Below the pieces are notes generated by a model that saw only the letters and a program-made list of their open reading frames with translations, ran no database searches and had not been told where the DNA came from. A program made the translations under genes and the position numbers. DNA of 64,000 nt from Gammaproteobacteria bacterium. Lineage in GTDB: Bacteria > Pseudomonadota > Gammaproteobacteria > Arenicellales > Arenicellaceae. The stretch lies in assembly GCA_022447525.1 (NCBI GenBank), contig JAKVBA010000029.1, positions 1 to 64,000 of the forward strand. The letters run 5' to 3'. How positions within the stretch are numbered: the stretch's first letter is position 1; each line of letters opens with the position of its first letter. Below are positions 40,336-51,312 of the stretch, in pieces.

Positions 40336-41258
40336 TTAGATATGTTCAGCAGCAAATTCTAGGGCAGCACACACCGCGACCACTTGCGCTCGTATGCAAT
40401 TTTCCTCATCTACTTTTGGACTATCGGGGTACACCTCAGTGGTGGTATTTAATTTTGCCTTAGTAAAACCGGTACAGAGACCTAGCTCACTTGTAGCGTA
40501 ATTTATGACGCCTGTTTGTTCTATTGGCTCGCCAATGATACGGCCGCCGTCATCGCTTGGAGCTATGTGGGTCACCTTACTAACAGCGTCGATTATGTGT
40601 TTTTGAAACTCAGGACAGGGGTTTGAGGTATCCCCAACCAAATAGAATCCATCGGGGATTTCCCAAAATTCGTGATAAACATTATCGCGCGCCGATAAAG
40701 CAGGTCGAAATTCTGTGTTGTCTGTGTCGGTTGTCTCATGAAGATCCACGTGAACGTCAATCTTGGTTGGCAAATTACTAATATGGCGCATAACCAAACC
40801 AGACTCCTCGGCAGGACTGTTCTCAATAAAAGAACGGTTTGGATCAACAGCCTTGGGATTCCAACGATTAGTAGTTTCGTAGGCCCATGGACTTATACAT
40901 GGCATCACCACCACATTAAAACGATCTAAAAACTCTTTTGCATCTTCCAAAAGAAACCTTAGTGCACCTTGCACACCACTAGTTTCATAACCATGCACGC
41001 CACCAGTTACCAGTGTCGTTGTTTAGTCAAATCAAATTGATGAGATTGAGCAACATACAATGGGTAACGTTCACAGTCATATTGCAAGGCACCGTATTTG
41101 ATTAGGTCAAATCTCTGATCTACACCTGATAGTAAATCCAATACCTGTTCTTTGTAACTGCGCTTGACTAGTTGCTCATTAAGCCACTTGTTACGCTCAG
41201 CTTCGCCCCATGGCTCGCCCGCGACGCCTATGTGATAGGCCGGTTCTTGATCACTCAT
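40336..41258 (-). pseudogene. M14-family zinc carboxypeptidase/AstE-AspA-like gene interrupted by a frameshift
   Basis: ORF 41258-41007 ends ...FDLTKQRHW*; the +1 frame across the junction reads TLVTGGVHGYETSGVQGALRF and continues through ORF 40998-40336 (DVHVDLHETTDTDNTEF). Confidence 0.75.
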
Positions 41259-42360
41259 CGATTTTATTTTGTGCTTCCATCATTGGTTCTTCAACCTTGG
41301 CTTCTAGCGCTCCCAACACCTTTCCACGCTTTTCTCGTAAAGTCTGTGCTAGCTCTCGCATATCGGTAGTGGTGTCAGTTTCATCAACGATTTCCATGCC
41401 TAGTATGGTTTCAATAACGTCTTCCATGGTGACAATACCCGCCATGCCACCGAAATCGTCTAAAACCACGGCTATATGCTCCTTTCGTTGCATTAGGGTC
41501 GTGAGCAAATCGGTTAACTCATAATTTTCACTGACGGCAACAATATCTCGCTTTAAGTTGGCCAGCGGTTCTTTGCCACGATCCTCAACCATGGCTTCCA
41601 TCACATCAACTTTTAAGATGTATCCAGTTATATGATCTTTACTGTTTTGTTCGAAAGTTGGGATCCGAGAGAACTGATTTCCCTTTCGCTTATCATAGTA
41701 TTCGCCGATCGTTTGTTGCTCGGCCGTGGCCGCTACAACGGTGCGAGGCGTCATCACATCACTGACGGTAACTCCTTTAAAGCGAAGCATACTACCCAGC
41801 ATTTGCGATTCGGTATCTTGAAAAATACCTTCTTCAGCACCCATTTCCGCCATCGCCATAAAATCACTACGACTCAAGATCGGACCATGACCTTCACTCT
41901 TGAGGGTTCGGGTTAAAAGTTGGCTCATCCAAACCAAGGGTGCCAAAACCAGCAGTAAAAAGCGTAAAGACGCTACAGTAAACCCAGCCAGATTACGCCA
42001 GTAAAGTGCACCGATTGTTTTAGGAACAATTTCAGACAGTAACAATACAGCTAACGTCATAACAGCGGGAACCAGCAAACGAGTGATCAGTGGATTGCTC
42101 TCAGACCATAACGCCGCTGCTTGCTCACCAACACCGAGTGCTCCGACGGTATGCGCGATAGTGTTTAGAGTGAGAATCGCTGAAAGAGGCCTATCTATAT
42201 TTTGCTTAAACTCCTGCAGATACTTACCTGTGGCAGTACCCTCTTGATCCTGAATTCGCGCGTAGGTTGGAGTAATACTGAGTAGAACCGCTTCCCACAA
42301 CGAACACATAAAAGAAAAGAAAATCGCGAGCACGAAAAACGAAATAAGTAATGAGTACAT
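41251..42360 (-). CDS. CNNM/DUF21 and CBS-pair transporter-like protein (HlyC/CorC family)
   Basis: TM DUF21 region, CBS region VSDVMTPRTVVAATAEQQTIGEYYDK, GKEPLANLKRDIVAVSENYELTDLLTTLMQRKEHIAVVLDDFGGMAGIVTMEDVIETILGMEIVDETD. Confidence 0.92.
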   Translation of the reverse strand: MYSLLISFFVLAIFFSFMCSLWEAVLLSITPTYARIQDQEGTATGKYLQEFKQNIDRPLSAILTLNTIAHTVGALGVGEQAAALWSESNPLITRLLVPAVMTLAVLLLSEIVPKTIGALYWRNLAGFTVASLRFLLLVLAPLVWMSQLLTRTLKSEGHGPILSRSDFMAMAEMGAEEGIFQDTESQMLGSMLRFKGVTVSDVMTPRTVVAATAEQQTIGEYYDKRKGNQFSRIPTFEQNSKDHITGYILKVDVMEAMVEDRGKEPLANLKRDIVAVSENYELTDLLTTLMQRKEHIAVVLDDFGGMAGIVTMEDVIETILGMEIVDETDTTTDMRELAQTLREKRGKVLGALEAKVEEPMMEAQNKIDE

Positions 42361-42701
42361 AACCTGTGTATAAAAGCCCTCTTGTAGGCTTTAGTCTAAC
42401 GTGTTTATTATTATTTAGCTGCAATTCGGTGTTCAAATTTACAAATTGACTACCAACCACACCATTGATTAGGGCGCTGTAAGCCCTCCTCTGAGGTAGT
42501 TGTCCTCAAACCAAGAGACTCAGTCAAAGCTTTTTATCGATATTGGCAACGACCGCCTTTTCAAAATACCCTTTTTTCGCCAAGGCGTGGATAATCATTT
42601 TTTAAATGGTCGTAAGGCCTATTTCGATGATTTCATCAAACGGATTTGTTGTAGCCTGTGATTAACTTGAGGGCTCTCAGACTGCCTATGTAGATTGTTT
42701 G

Positions 42702-42739
42702 CCTGTACGTTGGTCTACTACCTGTACCTTGGTCTACTA
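42702..42739. repeat. 19-bp tandem duplication (one mismatch)
   Basis: CCTGTACGTTGGTCTACTA followed directly by CCTGTACCTTGGTCTACTA. Confidence 0.85.
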
Positions 42740-42819
42740 AATAAACATCATCTGCCTCTATTTTTACCTACTCCAGTGCTCATCCGTATTTCATACTTTG
42801 AAAGCTTGGTAGTTTATGG

Positions 42820-43248
42820 CTATGCGACAAAAATAAGTAGGGATGCTCTGACGATCATCACCATAAGCACTACCCATGATGCAATAAACAAATAGAAACG
42901 AAGAACTACAATGTCAATAAGACCTTGAACTAGGGTATGACAAACCCTAAATGCAACAAAACACCAAGCTGCATAAACAAAGAATGTATCAGTAAAACCC
43001 AACACCGCTATTGATATACAAACAGCATAGAAAAGAGTAGGCTGTTCAAAAAGGTGATTATAGTTATTCGAAACTCTATTAACCTCATGAGGTAGATACT
43101 CTCTAAGCTCGCGTGTATCTTGGCCCTTTTGGGGATGAATCTTTAAACGAACCATGGCAGGTATACGAGTAAATAACATCCAAATGGCTACTGCCATCGT
43201 TAGTAATGCCATCGCAAAAACTGGCTTCAAAATATCTAGACTATCCAA
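42820..43248 (-). CDS. MAPEG-family membrane protein
   Basis: Four-TM; NRVSNNYNHLFEQPTLFYAVCISIAVLG and VAFRVCHTLVQG typical of MAPEG. Confidence 0.85.
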   Translation of the reverse strand: MDSLDILKPVFAMALLTMAVAIWMLFTRIPAMVRLKIHPQKGQDTRELREYLPHEVNRVSNNYNHLFEQPTLFYAVCISIAVLGFTDTFFVYAAWCFVAFRVCHTLVQGLIDIVVLRFYLFIASWVVLMVMIVRASLLIFVA

Positions 43249-43593
43249 AAGATCTCTCCATCATTAATTAAGGAAGAATACACTATAATCCTGACCACCG
43301 TTGTGCTTCGTCACCCAATGCTGTTTCGAATTGATCAATAAACAAATTGTTCCATCTTTGGCTAGCAGGTTCTAGCAGGTTATTGTTATCGATTTGCTTA
43401 ACTCTCTTCGACTAAGCGGTAGTTAGAGGGGGGACATCCATCCGACATTGATCGCCGCATTAACCAACTTATATCTAGTATAAATTTGGTTTCGATGATT
43501 ACAAAAAAGGCGAATTTAATGTGCCTGTTCGTCCTTGTTAAAAATTTATATTGCTACTTGATAAGTGTATTGAGCTTTGCCACTTATGCATGA

Positions 43594-44709
43594 TCAATCC
43601 TTAGACATTTTCGCAAGGCCATCTTCGCCCACTAGTTCTAACAGCGACACGAGCTGTTCCTCAAATTGTTCAGTAGTAGCCTTTTTTGCGGTCAAGTTAA
43701 TATGACCTAATTTTCGCCCAGGACGCTCAGACTTACCATAAACATGCGAGACGCTGCTTGGATACTTCTGTACCTGTTCACCATCGGGCAGAGTTCCTAT
43801 CAAATTCACCATTGCTGCAGGCGCTAGCAACTCAGGTTTAACTAAATCCAAATCACACACAGCTCTCAGGTGGTTTTCAAACTGACTGACGTTGGTACCA
43901 TCCTGGGTCCAGTGTCCTGAATTGTGTACTCTTGGGGCAATTTCATTTGCCAATAACGCGTCGCCTTTTTGAAAAAGCTCAAGCGCTATTGTACCGACAT
44001 AGCTTAAATGCTCGGTTATTTTACGCACCATATCCTCTGCCTTACTTTGCAGTGGCTCTTTATCTAGGCATAGTGAAAGACGCAAGATCCCTTCTCGGTG
44101 ATGATTCTCGGTGAGCGGAAAGAATTCTATATCACCGTTTGGTTTTCGGCTGGCTATGATCGAAACCTCTCGATCAAAATCCACCATCGACTCAAGTATG
44201 CAGGGCACCCCTAATAGGGTGTCCCAAGCCTCAGACAAATTCGTATTATCGCGGATGACAACCTGCCCCTTACCATCATAACCATCCGAACGCGTTTTTA
44301 AGATTGAGGGCCTACCAATGGTTTCAATTGCCTTTTCCAAATCTTGCAAGCTGTTGATGGCTCTGTAGTCAGCGGTACCGATACCCAAAGCGTTAAACAT
44401 GGTCTTTTCAGACATGCGATCTGCGGCGGTAGCTAGGGCTCCTGAGGGGGGGTAAAGCGTACTACTTTGCTCTAGCTTGCGAACCATATCGGTTGGGATA
44501 TTTTCGAACTCATAAGTGATGACATCAGCCCAATCGATCAGTTCTTGATGGGCTGACTGGTCATCGTAAGCCTTTCGAATTTGCTCTGCATAGCGCGACG
44601 CACAAGCGTGCTCATCTGGGCAGATGAACTTAAACTTCAGGCCAAGATCTTTACCGGCCTGAGCCAACATTTGAGCTAATTGGCCGCCTCCTAATATACC
44701 AACTTTCAT
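43594..44709 (-). CDS. purK: 5-(carboxyamino)imidazole ribonucleotide synthase
   Basis: MKVGILGGGQLAQMLAQAGKDLGL; ILKTRSDGYDGKGQVVI; NEIAPRVHNSGHWTQDGTNVSQFENHLRAVCDL. Confidence 0.97.
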   Translation of the reverse strand: MKVGILGGGQLAQMLAQAGKDLGLKFKFICPDEHACASRYAEQIRKAYDDQSAHQELIDWADVITYEFENIPTDMVRKLEQSSTLYPPSGALATAADRMSEKTMFNALGIGTADYRAINSLQDLEKAIETIGRPSILKTRSDGYDGKGQVVIRDNTNLSEAWDTLLGVPCILESMVDFDREVSIIASRKPNGDIEFFPLTENHHREGILRLSLCLDKEPLQSKAEDMVRKITEHLSYVGTIALELFQKGDALLANEIAPRVHNSGHWTQDGTNVSQFENHLRAVCDLDLVKPELLAPAAMVNLIGTLPDGEQVQKYPSSVSHVYGKSERPGRKLGHINLTAKKATTEQFEEQLVSLLELVGEDGLAKMSKD

Positions 44710-44743
44710 TCGCGTGAACCGTTTTAAATTAGTTTCTATTCAA

Positions 44744-45247
44744 TTATGGCCTAGGGTCGGGATCTGATAGAACTCGATCGGTTTGTTGTTGACGCCAATC
44801 GTTTAATGATGATTTAACTACAGGATATTTATTTCCCAGTATACTTGCGGCCAGGAGTGCGGCATTAGTAGCACCAGCCCTGCCAATAGCCAAGGTGCCA
44901 ACGGGTACTCCAGCTGGCATCTGAACGATCGATAGTAGTGAATCTATGCCGTTTAAAGTAGATGACTTTACCGGTACTCCCAAGACCGGCAGGCTCGTCT
45001 TAGCTGCTACCATACCAGGTAGATGGGCAGCGCCACCAGCGCCGGCGATAATCACTTGGATACCACGCTTTTCGGCTTCTTCGGCATAAGCATATAGTTT
45101 ATCCGGAGTTCTATGTGCTGAAACGACTTCGGCTTCATGAGGAATACCGAGCTTTTCCAATGTCTCTACGCAGTGTTCGAGTGTGCTCCAATCGGATTTT
45201 GAGCCCATTATAATGCCAACCAACGGAGTTGAGGGTAGCGATGCCAT
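44744..45247 (-). CDS. purE: 5-(carboxyamino)imidazole ribonucleotide mutase
   Basis: [70 protein letters not shown]; start MASLPSTP inside larger ORF. Confidence 0.97.
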   Translation of the reverse strand: MASLPSTPLVGIIMGSKSDWSTLEHCVETLEKLGIPHEAEVVSAHRTPDKLYAYAEEAEKRGIQVIIAGAGGAAHLPGMVAAKTSLPVLGVPVKSSTLNGIDSLLSIVQMPAGVPVGTLAIGRAGATNAALLAASILGNKYPVVKSSLNDWRQQQTDRVLSDPDPRP

Positions 45248-45478
45248 TGTTTTACCTTTTTGCTTAATGGTGTTTTGTCGCGTTTCACGCAAAATTTTTA
45301 GGCCCAGTACTTTAATCGATTACGTCGGTTTCTCCAATCATCTTAAGACCAACAAGTGTAAAAGTTTATACAGAACATCGGTTTGCCTGCTCATGTTAAT
45401 AACATCGGCATTGAAAATCAGCAAAACAATGCCATATCTTAGTCATTGAACCACAAATTTAGTCAAGGAGAAGCCTCT

Positions 45479-45814
45479 ATGAGCAGCATCGTTTCCAGTA
45501 ATAGCGACCAGAAGATACACGCTCTTATCGCTTACATTTTGATGTTGCTAGGCCTGTTTACAGCCATACCTGTGTTCATCGGAGCTTTGTGGGCAATGTT
45601 CACCCGAAGTGGCTCACTTGGTAGCGTGTATCACAGCCACTATACTAATCTAATCAGAGTATTTTGGTGGTCGGTATTTTGGTGCATTGTCGGTCTATTT
45701 CTTTCGATTATTGGGATTGGCTTTTTGATCTGGGGTATAGTTTGGTTATGGGCCTTGTATCGTATGGTATCTGGACTGGCCAAAATTGTGGCTGACGAGC
45801 CTTATCGTTTGTAA
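45479..45814 (+). CDS. DUF4870-like small membrane protein
   Basis: KIHALIAYILMLLGLFTAIPVFIGALWAMF...WGIVWLWALYRMVSGLAKIVADEPY, three TM segments. Confidence 0.65.
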   Translation: MSSIVSSNSDQKIHALIAYILMLLGLFTAIPVFIGALWAMFTRSGSLGSVYHSHYTNLIRVFWWSVFWCIVGLFLSIIGIGFLIWGIVWLWALYRMVSGLAKIVADEPYRL

Positions 45815-45847
45815 TCAAAGTAAGTTAATGGACTAATTATAGAGATA

Positions 45848-46591
45848 ATGTGGCAACTCTTGGTCGGCGTTTTATTGGCCCCCATACTAATAGTTCAGGG
45901 CTTGTCCACTCGCTGGACCACTGAGCGTTTGCCGGAGCCAGAGGGTAATCGTCGAGGGCGCAGCGGCAGCGGGCCCCTTTTGAGAGTGCTCATCGTTGGT
46001 GACTCTGCCGCCGCTGGAGTAGGTTGCGAGCATCAACAACAAGCCCTACTCGGCCATCTAGTAAGGCTACTCTCACCCCACTTTACGGTTGAATATCAAT
46101 TAGCAGCCTTCACAGGCGACACCTCGAAAGACTGTCTTGAAAAACTAAATGCACGGCCTGTTTTTGAGTGCGATGTCGTGTTGACCTCTCTGGGCGTTAA
46201 CGACGTCACATCGGGGTGCTCCGCTGGTAAATTTGAACAGCGTCAAGATCAGCTAGCGTCACTACTTCAAAACAAGTTCGGTGCAACTCAAATCATACTG
46301 AGCGGCTTGCCGCCGATGGGATACTTTCCAGCCTTACCACAACCGCTGCGTTGGTTTCTTGGCTCACGAGCAACCGTACTAGACTTCAGATTACGTAAAA
46401 TAGCGACCGAACGAAATCTTGATTACATAGAATTTGAATTTGATGGAGACACTAGTGTGGTAGCTTCAGATGGTTATCACCCTGGCCCAAAGGTCTATGA
46501 ACACTGGGCTGGTTTAGCGGTCGAACTAATCCAAACTCACCAAAATAATAAATCTAATGCTTCTTTTGACTACTCTCTTGGAGATAAATAA
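45848..46591 (+). CDS. SGNH/GDSL hydrolase family protein
   Basis: LIVGDSAAAGVGCEHQQQALLGHL (block I), TSLGVNDVTSG (GxND-like block III), SDGYHPGPKVYEHWA (block V). Confidence 0.9.
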   Translation: MWQLLVGVLLAPILIVQGLSTRWTTERLPEPEGNRRGRSGSGPLLRVLIVGDSAAAGVGCEHQQQALLGHLVRLLSPHFTVEYQLAAFTGDTSKDCLEKLNARPVFECDVVLTSLGVNDVTSGCSAGKFEQRQDQLASLLQNKFGATQIILSGLPPMGYFPALPQPLRWFLGSRATVLDFRLRKIATERNLDYIEFEFDGDTSVVASDGYHPGPKVYEHWAGLAVELIQTHQNNKSNASFDYSLGDK

Positions 46592-46818
46592 TTTGTTTTA
46601 GTTCTGGTCTTTGGTCGTCGCAATTAACTAAGATCAAATCACTAACCATGCCAAGGCGCTGCAAAATGAGCATAATCTGGCTCCCAATGACCTTTATCAA
46701 GGTAGGCCAATCAAATTTAACCCTTCCTTGACTGGCATTGCCTCCCTATTTTCTCACTCCCTAGATGTGAGCACTAATATCGCTGTCGTTAAGCGTAGAT
46801 GCCTCCTCTAAGCGGTTT

Positions 46819-47691
46819 TCATATTTTTAATCCAATTTGTTTTGGGGCCCTGGCGAGAAGTCGCGGAAGATGATTTTTTGATGGAAGGTTATCGTATTTA
46901 AGTAGCTCATAATGCCCATAAGAAAAAGGCGTCAGATATAAAAGATCGCATACATGGCTACAGACTCTTGCCAACCATGCAGGCACGTTCAAGCGCCATC
47001 TGGTATTACCTCCTTTTAAAAGATCCAAATACTCAAAGATACCCACTACATTTCTACCGCCCAACTCAATCTCACGATACTCCGGGTTTATTTGAGGTGC
47101 CAAAGCCACAACCGCGATTGCTTCTGCTAAGTCTTTGACATGAATAGGACGCAACAGACCTTTAGAGTTGGCCGGCGCAAAATGAACTGGCCAACGAGTA
47201 ACTCGGCGAAACCATTTAGCTCCATAGCCACCATCGCCATCGATGATAGAGGGCCGTACAATGACCCAATCAGCCCCAGAACTTTTAAGTGCCAGTTCGC
47301 CATCATTTTTACTGATTAAGAAGCGACTCAGAACTGGATTATTCAAACCCAAAGCGGATATATGGATAAATCGGATTCCACTAGCAGCACAAACCTTTGC
47401 TGCACGATCAACGAAATGATGGTGCACATCATCATAGCTTTCACCAAACCTCTCTCGCAGAATTCCGACGGTATTAATCACTGCATCGAGGCCCTCCATT
47501 TTACGTTTCAATTCACTGATATTGTCCTTGTGGGCGATAACGTTGATAGCGTTTTTCATTTGACTTGATTTGCGGGTGCTGACGACCACTTTGTGTCCCT
47601 TACTTCTTAAATACTCAGTGACATATCGACCAATAAACCCAAAGCCACCCAACACTAAAATAGATTTTTTTGTATTGCAGCTATCAATCAC
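46819..47691 (-). CDS. NAD(P)-binding atypical SDR (NDUFA9-like)
   Basis: ILVLGGFGFIGRYVTEYLRSKGHKVVVSTRKSS; DAVINTVGILRERFGESYDDVHHHFVDRA; DWVIVRPSIIDGDGG. Confidence 0.88.
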   Translation of the reverse strand: MIDSCNTKKSILVLGGFGFIGRYVTEYLRSKGHKVVVSTRKSSQMKNAINVIAHKDNISELKRKMEGLDAVINTVGILRERFGESYDDVHHHFVDRAAKVCAASGIRFIHISALGLNNPVLSRFLISKNDGELALKSSGADWVIVRPSIIDGDGGYGAKWFRRVTRWPVHFAPANSKGLLRPIHVKDLAEAIAVVALAPQINPEYREIELGGRNVVGIFEYLDLLKGGNTRWRLNVPAWLARVCSHVCDLLYLTPFSYGHYELLKYDNLPSKNHLPRLLARAPKQIGLKI

Positions 47692-48093
47692 AGTTCACCT
47701 CCTAAATAATTCAAGGACAGATTAATGCGAAAACAAGTGGTTTACCTCCAACTCTATAAAAGCAAAACAAAAAAAATTTTAATTGAAAAAAATCAATAAC
47801 ATAAAACTATTCTAATTTATAAATAGAGAAAAACTGCGCGCGGGCAGATCAAACTGACAGCAGGCTGCTACTGATTTGAGTCCTTTCAACATGCAATATC
47901 TTGAGCCTAAAAAGGCCACATCGAGGTCTTCAGAAAACTTTGTGACCATCTACGATGGCCACAAGCTGAGTCTTATAATATTCATTTCCATTGTTGGTTT
48001 TAGTCCACATCGTCACGGAGGGCGGTGTAAACACCATGACGAGATTAGTCTTTAGAAACAATGAAATTTATAAAACCAACACGCTAGGATGGA

Positions 48094-48684
48094 TTAAAAG
48101 TGAAGACGAATACCCGCACTGGTAATATCCACCTCGTCAAAAGTGTCATAGCGAACTTGTATGCTGAGATGATTGTTCAATCGAAAATCTGCAGAAGCAC
48201 CAACAAATGCAGCTGTCTCATCTTCAACTTGATCTGAAATACCAAGTTGTGAACCGATTTCTGCATCGGCATTTGCGGCTCCAACTCTGGCCGACAAAGA
48301 AAATTTGTCCGTAAGGGGTGCGCTGACTACGAAGCTTGCGTAGGTATAATCTATTTCGGCAGTTGCGGATACTGTGAGACCGGCAGCAGTAACACTGGCC
48401 GCGTATTCGCCCATATCAACATAACCCAATTCCAATCCTAAAAAGCGATTAAAATTGTATCCCGCATTAATACTCAAGGACTTGTCAGAATCATCGTCGA
48501 CCGCGCAAGTTAAAGGAAAGCCACCCACCAAGATATTGTCTTCGAGTAGATCATCACAAGCGTCGTTAAGAGCTCTAAACTTAGTCGTACCAGCATTTAG
48601 ACCGACAAAAAATTCACCAGCATCGGCTTGAAGACTCAAGACGACAAGTGAAACTAATGTATGAAATATGAGTATGTTTTTCAT
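48094..48684 (-). CDS. OmpA-like outer-membrane beta-barrel protein
   Basis: MKNILIFHTLVSLVVLSLQADAGEFFVGLNAGTTKF signal and alternating strands (GYNFNRFLGLELGYVDMG), terminal aromatic strand IRLHF. Confidence 0.8.
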   Translation of the reverse strand: MKNILIFHTLVSLVVLSLQADAGEFFVGLNAGTTKFRALNDACDDLLEDNILVGGFPLTCAVDDDSDKSLSINAGYNFNRFLGLELGYVDMGEYAASVTAAGLTVSATAEIDYTYASFVVSAPLTDKFSLSARVGAANADAEIGSQLGISDQVEDETAAFVGASADFRLNNHLSIQVRYDTFDEVDITSAGIRLHF

Positions 48685-48831
48685 GATTATTACTGCACTT
48701 ATAAAAAGTACTTTAGTTAGGTTAGGGTAAAAGAGAGTATAAGGAGCAGGCACGAACTTACGAGAGATATTACAAAGCTGCCATGCTGGATTTGTGAATC
48801 CACCTTAGAGTGTAGCAACACAGTGGCGATT

Positions 48832-49425
48832 CTAGTTGGCCGACTCGTCCCCAGCATACACACTCTTAAAGTGCTTTCGGCAAAGCGATACATAACGATC
48901 GTTGCCCCCAATTTCCACTTGGGAACCCTGATGCAGTGCCATGCCGTTTTCATCTACTCTAACGACCATAGTTGCCTTCTTCCCGCAGTGGCATATGGTC
49001 TTGAGTTCATGCAATTCATCAGCCCAAGCAAGTAACCATTGACTACCCGCAAACAACTCTCCTTTAAAATCTGTCCTAATTCCATAACAGAGTACAGGTA
49101 TCCCAATCTGATCGCACACTTCACTCAGCTGCCATACTTGATCTTTATTTAGAAACTGTGCTTCATCAACCAAAACACAATCCACTGTCTTCGCTGTGTT
49201 TCGACGAATCACATGTTGAAACAGGTTCACGTCTTCATCAAATAAATCAGCTTCCTGTTCAAGACCGATCCGAGACGCGACCTTGCCTTTGCCATATCGA
49301 TCATCTAAAGCAGCCGTCAACAGCAATGTGTGCATACCCCGTTCTTGATAGTTAAAGCTCGACTGTAATAATGTAGTCGATTTACCTGCATTCATCGTTG
49401 AATAGTAAAAGTAAAGCTTTGCCAT
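48832..49425 (-). CDS. tdk: Thymidine kinase
   Basis: [85 protein letters not shown]. Confidence 0.97.
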   Translation of the reverse strand: MAKLYFYYSTMNAGKSTTLLQSSFNYQERGMHTLLLTAALDDRYGKGKVASRIGLEQEADLFDEDVNLFQHVIRRNTAKTVDCVLVDEAQFLNKDQVWQLSEVCDQIGIPVLCYGIRTDFKGELFAGSQWLLAWADELHELKTICHCGKKATMVVRVDENGMALHQGSQVEIGGNDRYVSLCRKHFKSVYAGDESAN

Positions 49426-49450
49426 TGGGTCTACTAATGAGGTTCTATTT

Positions 49451-50419
49451 CTATGGTTTAAAGTGCTGTATCAGGGTGCTGGTAAAGTGGTTTAACACTT
49501 GTTCAGATTCCACCTGCGCTGCCCACTCGATAGGCGGCAAATTCTGCCAATGAGGTAGTAAATAATTTTCAGACAGAGACGCTGAAATCAATTGCCCCAT
49601 CGCAACACCAGAGGTCACTACACGTGCTACACCACTATTCATTTCAAATAGCTCGGGGTTAGTAAGATAAACTAAGGCGCTCGCGTCATGCATTGCACAA
49701 GCTCGTTGACTTGATATTGGTATCGGTAACGAACTGTAAAAGTCTACATAGTATCGACTGCTTTGCCACAAAAACTCACCCACACCTCCGGCTTGCTGTT
49801 GCAGCTCTTCAAAATGCCAGTCTGTTAACGCTATCTTCATTGTAACGTCCAAACCGACTATCGAAAGGGGCCAATTTTGCGAACACACAATATCAGCGGC
49901 ATGTGGATCGTTAATAAAATTTGCTTCAGCCACTGGGCTTACATTGCCGGGAGCCAAAACCGTACCTCCCATAACAATCAATCTTTTTAGTTTAAGCGGC
50001 AATTGTGGATCTAGACTCAGAGCTTTAGCGATATTAGTTAACGGCCCTATCGCCACTATGGTTAACTCACCATGGTGTTGATTTGCCGCCTCCACTATAT
50101 ACTCGGCTGCACTCAGTTCATTTTCTATTAGTTGCTCAGGCGCTATGTCTAGATTGCCCATACCATCATCTCCATGCACAAAATCTGGAGACGCAAACCT
50201 GTCTATATGCAACGGGCTTGATGCGCCCCTAGCCACATCTACATCCAGGGCATCGAATTTTTCTAGAACAGCCAAGGCATTGCGAGTCGTGATTTCAATG
50301 CTCGCATTACCAAACACCGTCGTGAGTGCTATCAACTCTAATTGTGGGTGTGCTATTGCATAGGCAATGGCTTGAGCATCATCTATTCCAGGATCAGTAT
50401 CTATTATTAGCTTACCCAT
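49451..50419 (-). CDS. Inosine-uridine preferring nucleoside hydrolase
   Basis: [74 protein letters not shown]. Confidence 0.95.
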   Translation of the reverse strand: MGKLIIDTDPGIDDAQAIAYAIAHPQLELIALTTVFGNASIEITTRNALAVLEKFDALDVDVARGASSPLHIDRFASPDFVHGDDGMGNLDIAPEQLIENELSAAEYIVEAANQHHGELTIVAIGPLTNIAKALSLDPQLPLKLKRLIVMGGTVLAPGNVSPVAEANFINDPHAADIVCSQNWPLSIVGLDVTMKIALTDWHFEELQQQAGGVGEFLWQSSRYYVDFYSSLPIPISSQRACAMHDASALVYLTNPELFEMNSGVARVVTSGVAMGQLISASLSENYLLPHWQNLPPIEWAAQVESEQVLNHFTSTLIQHFKP

Positions 50420-51305
50420 CTATTTTTGCTTTGACCTCTTTTTGACTCGGGATCGCATCGATAGCACCAAGTCTGGTGGTAGTAATTGCAGCAGCAGCAG
50501 AGGCATTTTTCATTGCTACCTCAATAGGGAGACCATTGGCAATCCCGGCTACTAAAAAACCAACGTATGTATCGCCAGCGGCTGTGGTATCTTGTACTGT
50601 TACTGAAAGAGCCGGTACGTGTTGAATGCCATGCTGGTTCAAGAGCGTCGACCCCTTTGCTCCTTGAGTAATAATTACATTAATGTTCGGACAATCATTT
50701 TCAAGCCTTGATTTAATATCTATTAGCACACGAGTGCCCCAAAGCTGCTGAGCTTCAACCTCATTAACAATCAAGATCGATAACTTACTCAATGAAAGCT
50801 CTAACACATCTTGGCTCATTGGTGCAGGATTGAAAACAACGTCGATACCTAAACCATTTGCCAAATCGATAGCCCCGAGGACATCGTTACACTCATTTTG
50901 CAGAACAAGATAAGCGACGTCTGATTGCTGACGTAAACATTTATCAAGATCAGTCAACAAGCATGTCTGATTTGCTCCTCCATGAACGATAATGGCGTTT
51001 TCACCTTGTTTGTTTAATTGAATAATAGCGTGTCCACTTGGCTCCGCGACGAATTTAATATACGACGTTTCTACCCCAAAATCAGTCAGTGCTTTTTTAG
51101 CCCATAGATCTGCAACACCAAGTTGACCGACGTGTATAACCTTGGCTCCGGCATTGGCCATTGCTACGGATTGGTTTGCGCCTTTACCTCCCAGACCGGT
51201 AAGCAGGCTCTCGCTGGCCAACGTTTCACCCGGCGCAACGAAATGATCAACTTTATAGACATGGTCAATGTTAATTGATCCAAAATTAACTATCTGTCGC
51301 TTCAT
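50412..51305 (-). CDS. Ribokinase / PfkB-family carbohydrate kinase
   Basis: VNFGSINIDHVYKVDHFVAPGETLASESLLTGLGGKGANQSVAMANAGAKVIHVGQLG; DTTAAGDTYVGFLVAGIANG; start MKRQIVNFG inside larger ORF. Confidence 0.93.
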   Translation of the reverse strand: MKRQIVNFGSINIDHVYKVDHFVAPGETLASESLLTGLGGKGANQSVAMANAGAKVIHVGQLGVADLWAKKALTDFGVETSYIKFVAEPSGHAIIQLNKQGENAIIVHGGANQTCLLTDLDKCLRQQSDVAYLVLQNECNDVLGAIDLANGLGIDVVFNPAPMSQDVLELSLSKLSILIVNEVEAQQLWGTRVLIDIKSRLENDCPNINVIITQGAKGSTLLNQHGIQHVPALSVTVQDTTAAGDTYVGFLVAGIANGLPIEVAMKNASAAAAITTTRLGAIDAIPSQKEVKAKIDG

Positions 51306-51312
51306 AAGCCCC

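Noticed and set aside
42530-42660. Possible decayed coding remnant (IDIGNDRLFKIPFF... in broken frames)
   Set aside because: Only short fragments without recognisable homology; cannot be distinguished from random open sequence by eye.
47891-48055. 54-aa ORF MQYLEPKKATSRSSENFVTIYDGHKLSLIIFISIVGF...
   Set aside because: No RBS or recognisable family; could be chance; would need conservation evidence.
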